Shown here: positions 1 through 5,221 of the stretch, in pieces
Numbering within the stretch: the stretch's first letter is position 1
How the letters are laid out: each line of letters starts with the position of its first letter
DNA from: Sva-07 sp964549065
GTDB lineage: Bacteria > Actinomycetota > Acidimicrobiia > Acidimicrobiales > Ilumatobacteraceae
NCBI GenBank assembly: GCA_964549065.1
Contig: CAZJUC010000105.1
Coordinates: 1 to 10,561, forward strand
Reading direction: 5' to 3'
Length of the DNA stretch: 10,561 nt
Position numbers and translations under genes: made by a program
Notes under the pieces: model-generated
Seen by the model: only the letters and a program-made list of their open reading frames with translations
Told to the model about the DNA's origin: nothing
Databases searched by the model: none

Positions 1-80
1 ACAAGCAGTCGGGCTACGGCCGCGAGAACGGCCCGTACGGCATCGACGAGTTCCTGCAGACCAAGTCGCTGCAGCTCTGA
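1..80 (+). CDS. Aldehyde dehydrogenase, C-terminal end only (partial)
   Basis: The frame starting at base 3 reads 25 residues to a TGA at 78-80: KQSGYGRENG, then PYGIDEFLQTKSL, then QL. The pattern S-G-x-G-R-E-N-G followed about ten residues later by F-x-Q-T-K-S is the usual C-terminal end of NAD(P)-dependent aldehyde dehydrogenases (betaine-aldehyde and broad-specificity types). Those enzymes oxidise aldehydes to acids in the cytosol. The catalytic Cys and Glu lie outside the window, so the substrate cannot be told. The gene enters from the left edge. It ends 67 bp before pafB, with a perfect hairpin in between that may terminate it. The family call is fairly secure although the fragment is short. 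Confidence 0.75.
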   Translation, partial: KQSGYGRENGPYGIDEFLQTKSLQL

Positions 81-109
81 GATCGAGCAGTACCCGGAGC
101 TCGGCGTCG

Positions 110-132
110 CTCGTGGTGTCGAACACCACGAG
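110..132. promoter_or_regulatory. Perfect 10-bp inverted repeat upstream of pafB (operator or terminator)
   Basis: Left arm CTCGTGGTGT (110-119), loop CGA (120-122), right arm the exact reverse complement (123-132). It lies 30 bp after the aldehyde dehydrogenase stop and 15 bp before the pafB ATG. No T-run follows, so a classical intrinsic terminator is not obvious. The right arm directly abuts TAACGT (133-138), a TANNNT-type -10 candidate. The dyad would therefore cover the -35 and spacer region of a pafB promoter. Operator or terminator cannot be decided from sequence. Confidence 0.5.
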
Positions 133-138
133 TAACGT
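133..138 (+). promoter_or_regulatory. Candidate -10 box for pafBC (TAACGT)
   Basis: TAACGT matches the actinobacterial -10 pattern TANNNT and ends 9 bp before the pafB ATG. No good Shine-Dalgarno sequence lies between, which fits a leaderless or nearly leaderless transcript. No convincing -35 is visible; that area is occupied by the 110-132 dyad. Six-base matches of this pattern are common by chance. Confidence 0.3.
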
Positions 139-147
139 CGAGTTCTG

Positions 148-1164
148 ATGGTCGACCGGATCGAGCGACTCACCAACCTGCTCGCGCTGCTGCTCGAGAC
201 GACCCGGCCGCTCAGCCTCGTCGAGATCGCCGCCGAGCTCGACGGCCAGTACCCGGAGAACGACCGGGCGAGACGCGGCTCGTTCGAACGCGACAAGGCG
301 GCCCTGCGCGAGATCGGGGTTCCGATCGAGACCGACATCGTGGGCGGCGGACCGTTCGCCGGCCAGACCACGTACCGCATCGATCGGCGGGCGTACGAGC
401 TCGCGGATCTCGACCTGACCCCCGACGAGGTCCGTGCGCTCCAGGTGGCGGTCGCTGCGGTGCGCACCGAATCAGGACGCGACGCGATCTGGAAGCTCGG
501 CGGTGCGCTCGGCGACGAACGGTCGGCGGTGTCGGCGGTGATCCCGCATCGCCCGGAACTCCCGGCGATCCGCACCGCGGTGGCAGCCCGCGCCCCGATC
601 GAGTTCGGCTACCGCGGCGAACGGCGCACGCTCGACCCCTGGGGACTGCTGTTGCGCGGCGGGTTCTGGTACGTGATCGGCCACGACCACGATCGTGACG
701 AGCGGCGTACGTTCCGTGTCGACCGGTTCGATCCCGTCGGCGCCGTTGATGGCGGTGGGGGCGGTGACGCCCGTCCGACCGGCGAGGCCAGCGTGCGCAT
801 CGGCGAGACGGGTTCGTTCCGACGTCCGGCCTCGTTCGACCCGCGCACCGCATTCCCCGCGGATCCGAAGCAGATCGGCGCCGGCGCCGACGAGCGCATC
901 GATGCACTCGTGCGTGTCGACGCGCTGCGCGCCGTTGCGATCGAACGAGAACTCGGGGTGGATCGGGTGGTCGAGCGGGCCGATGACGGCAGCATCGTGG
1001 TGTCGGTGCCGGCGGGGAACCTCCCGGCATTTCGATCGTGGCTCCTGGGCCTGCTCGACCATGCGGTGGTCGAGTCGCCGCCGGATCTCCGACAGCACCT
1101 GATCGACTGGCTGTCGGCGCTCGTCGGCGACGCCGCTGCGACAACCGAGCCGGGGTTGCGGTGA
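148..1164 (+). CDS. pafB: PafB-like WYL-domain transcriptional regulator
   Basis: 338 residues, a normal length for PafB. Residues 1-75 form an N-terminal winged helix-turn-helix (MVDRIERLTNLLALLLE, then a recognition-helix area near SFERDKAALREIG). A WYL domain follows at about 145-200, with FWYVIGHDHDRDERRTFRVDR at 173-193, and a WCX-type C-terminal domain at about 245-325. In mycobacteria PafB acts with PafC as a DNA-damage activator that drives recA and other repair genes independently of LexA; the WYL domains are thought to sense a nucleic-acid ligand. The ATG at 148 gives the family N-terminus, though no clear ribosome site precedes it. Its TGA overlaps the pafC GTG, so the pair is co-translated. 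Neither pafA nor the proteasome genes adjoin it in this window; an aldehyde dehydrogenase is upstream. A generic WYL regulator is the alternative, but the tandem arrangement favours PafB. Confidence 0.85.
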   Translation: MVDRIERLTNLLALLLETTRPLSLVEIAAELDGQYPENDRARRGSFERDKAALREIGVPIETDIVGGGPFAGQTTYRIDRRAYELADLDLTPDEVRALQVAVAAVRTESGRDAIWKLGGALGDERSAVSAVIPHRPELPAIRTAVAARAPIEFGYRGERRTLDPWGLLLRGGFWYVIGHDHDRDERRTFRVDRFDPVGAVDGGGGGDARPTGEASVRIGETGSFRRPASFDPRTAFPADPKQIGAGADERIDALVRVDALRAVAIERELGVDRVVERADDGSIVVSVPAGNLPAFRSWLLGLLDHAVVESPPDLRQHLIDWLSALVGDAAATTEPGLR

Positions 1165-2150
1165 GCGGCCCCCGCAACGCCCAGGATCGCCTGCGGCGCC
1201 TCCTGGTGATGCTGCCGTGGCTGATGGAGGTGGGCGAGGTCCCGCTCGCCGAGGTCGCCCGTCGCTTCGACATGACCGAGGCGCAGGTGCAGGCCGATCT
1301 CGAGTTGGTGGCAATGTGTGGTCTGCCTCCGTTCGTCGACGAGATGATCGACGTGTTCGTCGACGACGGCATCGTGTTCGTCGGGGTCCCGCGGCTGTTC
1401 ACGCGACCGCTTCGTCTCACCGCCCCCGAGGCGTTCGGGCTGCTCACGTCGGCTCGCACCGCCATGGACCTTCCCGGTGCCGATCCCGAGGGATCCCTGG
1501 GTCGTGGGCTCGCGAAGCTCGCAGCGGCGCTCGCCGACGCCGGCCTCGATGTCGGCGTCGACGACGTTTCCGGTGAGGAATCGCACGGTGACGACACCGC
1601 CGGCGTGGTCGTCGATCTCGCCCGACCGGAGCTCACCGACGAACTCGCCGAGGCTGCCGCGTCAGGGGCAGAGGTCGAGATCGAGTACTACTCGCCGGCC
1701 CGCGCCGAGGTCACTCGCCGTTCGATCGTGCCGCGCCACGTGTACGCCGATGTCGGCAACTGGTACGTGCTTGCCGACGACGACCGTTCGCAGGAGCGTC
1801 GTACGTTCCGCATCGACCGGATCGAGACGGCCGTGCGTACCGGACGGACCGTCGACGTCGAGGTGGTCGCAGCGCCCGAGCGGTTCTTCGACGATGCCGA
1901 TGTCGCCCGAGCAACGATCCGACTCGCTCCCGGGGCTCGCTGGGTACTCGATCGGTATCCGATCGACGAACTCACCGAGCTGGCCGACGGGTGGGTGGAG
2001 GCTCGGCTGCCGGTGTCGAGCGAGCGGTGGCTCGCCAAGCTCCTGATCCGACTGGGCCCCGAGGCCGTGCTGAGCGAGCCGGCCGACGCGAACCCCGCCC
2101 CTGCCGCCGCCCGGGCGATCCTCGACCGGTACCTGGCGGCCGGCGATTGA
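1161..2150 (+). CDS. pafC: PafC-like WYL-domain transcriptional regulator
   Basis: 329 residues from the GTG at 1161, which overlaps the pafB stop as GTGA. The reading frame is open further upstream, but that stretch is Arg/Pro/Gly-rich shadow sequence inside pafB. Residues 1-75 give a helix-turn-helix (RNAQDRLRRLLVMLPWLMEV) with the VPLAEVARRFDMTEAQVQADLELV segment typical of PafC. A WYL domain is centred on NWYVLADDDRSQERRTFRIDR (200-220), and a WCX-type domain covers about 245-325. PafC is the obligate partner of PafB in the mycobacterial DNA-damage response, either as a heterodimer or as a fused protein in some Actinobacteria. No Shine-Dalgarno is evident, as expected for a coupled gene. 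In many Actinobacteria tatA and tatC follow pafC; here a convergent exonuclease gene ends only 3 bp away. Confidence 0.85.
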   Translation: MSGPRNAQDRLRRLLVMLPWLMEVGEVPLAEVARRFDMTEAQVQADLELVAMCGLPPFVDEMIDVFVDDGIVFVGVPRLFTRPLRLTAPEAFGLLTSARTAMDLPGADPEGSLGRGLAKLAAALADAGLDVGVDDVSGEESHGDDTAGVVVDLARPELTDELAEAAASGAEVEIEYYSPARAEVTRRSIVPRHVYADVGNWYVLADDDRSQERRTFRIDRIETAVRTGRTVDVEVVAAPERFFDDADVARATIRLAPGARWVLDRYPIDELTELADGWVEARLPVSSERWLAKLLIRLGPEAVLSEPADANPAPAAARAILDRYLAAGD

Positions 2151-2153
2151 GTG

Positions 2154-2726
2154 TCACCGCACGTAGAACGCCTCGAGTTGTGCGGGATCGGTGATCTGGT
2201 GCGCCGCCAGCAGGTGCGGCAGGATCGCCGCAGTGGCGGCGGCATCGCCGAGGGCATCGTGCGGGCGTTCGAGGGCCACGCCGTAGCGTTCGCACACGTC
2301 GCCGAGGCGATGCGACAGCTCGCGGTGGGGGTCGAGGCGGCGTGACATGCGCAGCGTGCACAGCCTCGGTTCGAGGCCGAGGCGGACCGGGTCGTCGGCG
2401 GGTCGTCGTCGGGCCGCACGGGCGAGGAAGCTGCTGTCGAACTCGGCGTTGTGTGCGGTGAACAGCGCGCCGTGCATCCGCCGGCCGAGTTCGTCGAGCG
2501 CGTCGTCGAGCGCGGGCGCACCTCGCAGCGTGGTGCGGGTGATCCCGTGGATCGCCGTCGGACCCACCCGTTGCAGTGGCCATCGGAGCTTCACGAGCGA
2601 CTGCCACTGGTCGACGGTGGTGCCGTCGGCGTCGATGACGACCATGCCGAGTTGCAGGATCCGGTGCCGCTTCGTGTTCAACCCGGACGTTTCCAGGTCG
2701 ACGACGGCGAAGCGGGGGAGTGCCAC
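2154..2726 (-). CDS. DEDDh-type 3'-5' exonuclease (DnaQ/epsilon family)
   Basis: 190 residues. All five catalytic positions of the DEDDh class are visible: D10 and E12 in FAVVDLETSG, D97 in AHNAEFDSSFL, and H156 and D161 in PHDALGDAAAT. The H-G-I-T segment near 60-63 is also typical. Such proteins remove nucleotides from 3' ends in proofreading, repair or RNA trimming, using two metal ions. This one is a stand-alone exonuclease domain without BRCT, GIY-YIG or polymerase modules, so the specific role is open. The start is the GTG at 2726, which puts the first beta strand at the expected place. A TANNNT box ends 6 bp upstream and no well-spaced Shine-Dalgarno is present. It is the last of three same-strand genes after phoH and whiB, and it converges on pafC. 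Confidence 0.85.
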   Translation of the reverse strand: MALPRFAVVDLETSGLNTKRHRILQLGMVVIDADGTTVDQWQSLVKLRWPLQRVGPTAIHGITRTTLRGAPALDDALDELGRRMHGALFTAHNAEFDSSFLARAARRRPADDPVRLGLEPRLCTLRMSRRLDPHRELSHRLGDVCERYGVALERPHDALGDAAATAAILPHLLAAHQITDPAQLEAFYVR

Positions 2727-2732
2727 GTCTCC

Positions 2733-2738
2733 ACCCTA
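2733..2738 (-). promoter_or_regulatory. Candidate -10 box for the exonuclease gene (TAGGGT), leaderless spacing
   Basis: On the minus strand TAGGGT is followed by exactly 6 bases and then the GTG start. A transcript would therefore begin at or next to the start codon. The same hexamer stands 8 bases before the fbiD GTG. No -35 is recognisable. Confidence 0.35.
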
Positions 2739-2770
2739 GACAGGGGGTGTCGCAGCGGCCGTGGGCGCTC

Positions 2771-3130
2771 TCAGCCGGTCGATTGCGCCAGGCGGGCGCG
2801 GACACCGATCGGAGCGGACACGGTGAATCCGGCGAGGTGGCGGTCTTCCTCCGACTCGCCGCCCCAGTAGCCGTATTCGTGGTTGCTCCGAGCATGGGAT
2901 CGACACGGCTCCTGAACCGGGCACGTGCTGCAGAGCTTGTCGGCCTTGGCTTCGCGCCGGGCTCGGGCCTGCGGTCGTTCGGCTTTCGGAGCGAAGAACA
3001 ATCGGGTCCGTCCCTTGCAGGCTGCGAAGTCCTGCCAGGGGGTGTCGTAGTCGTAGTCGAAGAGTTCTGCTACAGCCACCGGGGTGCTCCCTTCGTGCTC
3101 GTGAGCGGCGGGATCGTGGGTGATGTTCAC
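2771..3130 (-). CDS. WhiB-family iron-sulfur transcriptional regulator
   Basis: 119 residues from the GTG at 3130. The four cluster-binding cysteines are C38, C67, C70 and C76 (spacing C-x28-C-x2-C-x5-C). They are preceded by the PWQDFAACKG entry motif and followed by the GYWGGESEEDR turn at 87-97. WhiB-like proteins hold a 4Fe-4S cluster and usually bind the primary sigma factor to activate or redirect transcription of developmental, redox or stress genes. They are essentially confined to Actinobacteria and their phages. The subclass cannot be set by eye. A second start, the GTG at 3079 (V18), has AAGGGAG 7 bp before it and would give 102 residues with every motif intact. The 3130 GTG has GGAG directly adjacent, but a TAAATT box lies 8 bp upstream. 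It lies 118 bp after phoH and 44 bp before the exonuclease. Confidence 0.9.
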   Translation of the reverse strand: MNITHDPAAHEHEGSTPVAVAELFDYDYDTPWQDFAACKGRTRLFFAPKAERPQARARREAKADKLCSTCPVQEPCRSHARSNHEYGYWGGESEEDRHLAGFTVSAPIGVRARLAQSTG

Positions 3131-3138
3131 CTCCGCTC

Positions 3139-3144
3139 AATTTA
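3139..3144 (-). promoter_or_regulatory. Candidate -10 box for whiB (TAAATT) in an AT-rich island
   Basis: On the minus strand TAAATT is followed by 8 bases and then the GTG at 3130. It sits in a short AT-rich patch (3139-3154) that stands out in this GC-rich DNA. A second TANNNT match, TAGTGT, lies just upstream. ATTTA-ACAC-TAAAT forms a small inverted repeat across the box on the plus strand. Confidence 0.4.
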
Positions 3145-3181
3145 ACACTAAATGTTCGTAGCCGGACCGACCGCCGGATTT

Positions 3182-3192
3182 TCCGAATCGGA
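3182..3192. repeat. Short palindrome TCCGA-A-TCGGA upstream of whiB
   Basis: Five-base arms around a single central base, 51 bp upstream of the whiB GTG at 3130 and next to a run of four T on the plus strand. It could be an operator for whiB or part of the phoH 3' end. Nearby, GATCGC (3193-3198) and GCGATC (3211-3216) form a second weak pair. Neither is strong evidence alone. Confidence 0.25.
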
Positions 3193-3248
3193 GATCGCGC
3201 GCAGCGCAGTGCGATCGAGGTGTGGCGCGGCGGTGGGGTTGCCGGTGT

Positions 3249-4658
3249 TCAGAGCAGTTCGGCGGCGAGGCTTGCCACGTCGCTGCGCTCGCACGCCGTG
3301 AGGGTGATGTGTCCGAAACACGACTGCCCGGCGAACGCCGAGGTCAGCACACTCAGCGCGTTGTTCGACTCGCCGAGGTACGGCGCGTCGATCTGGCTGG
3401 TGTCGCCGGTGAAGATCACCTTGGTTCCGTCGCCGACGCGGGTGAGGATCGTGCGCAGCGTGGTCGGTTCGAGGTTCTGGGCCTCGTCGATCACCACGAA
3501 CTGCTGCTGCAGCGAGCGGCCGCGCAGGAACGTCACCGACTCGAGCGACAACTGCCCGCGCGACGTCAGCTCGTCGACCATTGCCCGGGCGTCGTTGATG
3601 TTGCCGCGATCGGACAGCGCCACCACCGCGTCATGAATCGCAGCCATCCATGGGTCGAGCTTCTCGTCGAGGCCACCGGGGAGGAAGCCGACGTCCGCTC
3701 GTCCGACCGGCACCAGCGGCCGGTACACGGCGAGACGTTCGTAGCGGTTCCGTTCGACGACGTGTTCGAGCCCGGCGGCGATCGCCAGGATGGTCTTTCC
3801 CGTGCCGGCGCGTCCGTCGAGGGCGACCACGGAGATGTCCGGGTCGAGCAGGAGTTCGAGAGCGAAGCGCTGCTCCTTGCTGCGTGGACGCAGCCCCCAT
3901 GCTTCGGGGGTGTGCTGGGAGAGCAGCACGAACTCGTCGTCGACGGCGCGCACCAGCGCGGACTGCGAGCCGGAGCGCAGCACGGCGAATTCGTTCTCGT
4001 TGAACTCGACGGCATGATCGGTGACGGCCGCGTCGACGGCGATGGCACCGGCCGCGTAGAGGCAGTCGATCGCCTCGTACGGGGCCTCGAGCGTCGTCCA
4101 GCCGGCTGCCGGCCTGGCACGGTCGGAGCGTGTCAGGCGATGCTCGGCGGCGTCCACACCGAGGTGCGCAGCCTTGATCCGCAGCGCAGCGTCGTTGCTG
4201 ATCATGGTCGTCGGTCCGAAGTCGGATTGGCCGATCGCGGCACCGATGATCCGGTTGTCCGGCACGCTCGGGTCGAGTCCGTGCTCGACCAGCAGGTGCT
4301 TGCGGATGTTGTTGATCTCGATCTGCAGCGTGCTGGTGCCGTTGCCCGTCGGGACCGGCTCGGCGAGGGAGCCGCCGTGGGCGACCCGCAGTTCCTCGAG
4401 CGTGCGCAACGCGGTGCGCGCCGAACGCCCGACATCGTCGGGTCGGCCCTTGAGTCCGTCGAGCTCCTCGACCACCGTGAGAGGGACGATCACGTCCGCG
4501 TCGACGAACTCGAGCACACACGTGGGATCGGCGATCAACACCGACGTGTCCACCACCAGCCGGGTCCGTTGCACCTCCCTCGTCGACTCGGACCCGGCGG
4601 ACGCCTCGTGGGGCGTGGGGGTCGTTGCGTCAGCGGACGGAAGCAGGTCGGTCACCAT
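3249..4658 (-). CDS. phoH2: PIN-domain PhoH-family ATPase (PhoH2-like)
   Basis: 469 residues from the ATG at 4658. The N-terminal PIN nuclease domain (about 33-165) has its acidic residues at D37 (LVVDTSVL), E64/E65 (VVEELDGLKG), D134 (VPDNRIIGAA) and D156 (ISNDAALR). The C-terminal PhoH ATPase domain (about 255-469) has Walker A GRAGTGKT (282-289), Walker B VVIDEAQN (388-395) and FTGDTSQID (416-424). In mycobacteria this architecture (PhoH2) unwinds and cleaves RNA using ATP. GAGGAG lies 2 bp before this ATG and 5 bp before the next codon, a GTG, which may be the true start. The frame is open for 42 more codons upstream, but they lack family features. No phoAT-like antitoxin gene is evident before it. 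The gene diverges from hup and leads the minus-strand phoH-whiB-exonuclease series. Confidence 0.9.
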   Translation of the reverse strand: MVTDLLPSADATTPTPHEASAGSESTREVQRTRLVVDTSVLIADPTCVLEFVDADVIVPLTVVEELDGLKGRPDDVGRSARTALRTLEELRVAHGGSLAEPVPTGNGTSTLQIEINNIRKHLLVEHGLDPSVPDNRIIGAAIGQSDFGPTTMISNDAALRIKAAHLGVDAAEHRLTRSDRARPAAGWTTLEAPYEAIDCLYAAGAIAVDAAVTDHAVEFNENEFAVLRSGSQSALVRAVDDEFVLLSQHTPEAWGLRPRSKEQRFALELLLDPDISVVALDGRAGTGKTILAIAAGLEHVVERNRYERLAVYRPLVPVGRADVGFLPGGLDEKLDPWMAAIHDAVVALSDRGNINDARAMVDELTSRGQLSLESVTFLRGRSLQQQFVVIDEAQNLEPTTLRTILTRVGDGTKVIFTGDTSQIDAPYLGESNNALSVLTSAFAGQSCFGHITLTACERSDVASLAAELL

Positions 4659-4938
4659 CACTCCTCGGCGGATGCCTCGTGGATTCGATGCGAATCGTGT
4701 GTCATACCCAACGGATCCAGTTTGTAGCCCAGCCGTCGCGCGTCGTGGTGGATCCCGCCGATCCCCAATACCGGCAAGGGTCATTCGCCGTTGTCATTGC
4801 AGATGCAACGACAACAGTGCTTGAACACGGACGGTCGCAGTAAGTCACATGGTCATGTTCCACCGCACGTGTAGTGGAAACGGTCTCGGCGACAACGCCG
4901 GGGTGAACAGCTTCAACACCCATCCGAAAGAGGACTTC
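4659..4938. promoter_or_regulatory. Divergent intergenic region between phoH and hup
   Basis: 280 bp with no convincing gene. It must carry the promoters of both neighbours. Dyads seen: GATTCG/CGAATC around ATG (4682-4696, 23 bp before phoH), a 26-bp imperfect palindrome (4790-4815), and ACATG-GT-CATGT (4847-4858). A possible -35 TTGAAC (4821-4826) faces hup, but no -10 sits at a standard distance. I could not fix either promoter. Confidence 0.5.
4790..4815. repeat. 26-bp imperfect palindrome midway between phoH and hup
   Basis: Arms GTTGTCATTGCA (4790-4801) and TGCAACGACAAC (4804-4815) pair at 11 of 12 positions across a GA spacer. It lies 131 bp from the phoH ATG and 123 bp from the hup ATG, which suits an operator shared by divergent promoters. 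Each arm contains TTGTC[A/G]TTG, 8 of 9 matches to the PafBC-linked element TTGTCRGTG, but no TANNNT follows at the required 8-bp spacing. Confidence 0.4.
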
Positions 4939-5217
4939 ATGGCAACCAAAGCAGAACTGATCGACGCAGTGGCCGACGCCGCCGGCGTGTCGAAGGCCGA
5001 CGCCGAGCGCACGCTCGGTGCATTTTTCGATCACGTGGTCTCCGCCACCAAGAAGGGCGAGAAGGTCGCTTGGCCCGGTTTCGGCTCGTTCAGCACCACC
5101 AAGCGCAGCGCCCGCACCGGTCGCAACCCGCAGACCGGCGCCCCGGTGCAGATCAAGGCCTCGACGGCGATGAAGTTCAGCCCCAGCTCGACGCTCAAGT
5201 CCGCGCTGAACGGGTGA
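4939..5217 (+). CDS. hup: HU-family nucleoid DNA-binding protein
   Basis: 92 residues, the normal length of a stand-alone HU. The N-terminal helices (MATKAELIDAVADAAGVSKADAERTL) mediate dimerisation. The GFGSF motif is at 47-51, followed by the basic beta-arm with the DNA-intercalating R62-N63-P64 (RNPQTG) and a C-terminal helix ending STLKSALNG. HU dimers bend and compact DNA without much sequence preference. The ATG at 4939 is chosen because AAAGAGGA lies 4 bp upstream and the protein starts at the canonical MxTKxELI. An open frame from 4849 adds 30 unrelated residues. In mycobacteria the HupB protein continues into a long Lys/Ala/Pro tail. Here the HU domain stops at TGA and a tail-like gene begins 4 bp later in another frame. 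Confidence 0.93.
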   Translation: MATKAELIDAVADAAGVSKADAERTLGAFFDHVVSATKKGEKVAWPGFGSFSTTKRSARTGRNPQTGAPVQIKASTAMKFSPSSTLKSALNG

Positions 5218-5221
5218 GCTG

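Noticed and set aside
123..132. LexA/SOS box suggested by TCGAAC in the dyad before pafB.
   Set aside because: The actinobacterial SOS box needs TCGAAC-N4-GTTCGA. Only one half is present and the other side reads CACGAG.
1038..1160. pafC starting at the upstream ATG at 1038.
   Set aside because: The extra 41 residues are Arg/Pro/Gly-rich shadow of the pafB 3' end. The GTG at 1161 gives the family N-terminus and a standard 4-bp overlap.
3222..4727. A 501-residue plus-strand open frame opposite phoH.
   Set aside because: It is the complement of a long GC-rich gene whose minus-strand frame carries complete PIN and PhoH motifs. The plus-strand product has no recognisable domain.
4659..4784. In-frame 42-codon upstream extension of phoH, or a small phoAT-like antitoxin gene there.
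   Set aside because: GAGGAG sits just before the ATG/GTG pair at 4658/4655. The extension is Arg-rich without family similarity and is in the same frame, so it is not a separate antitoxin gene.
4849..4938. HU protein starting at 4849 with a 30-residue leader.
   Set aside because: The leader is not HU-like, and a good ribosome site (AAAGAGGA) directly precedes the ATG at 4939, which gives the canonical N-terminus.
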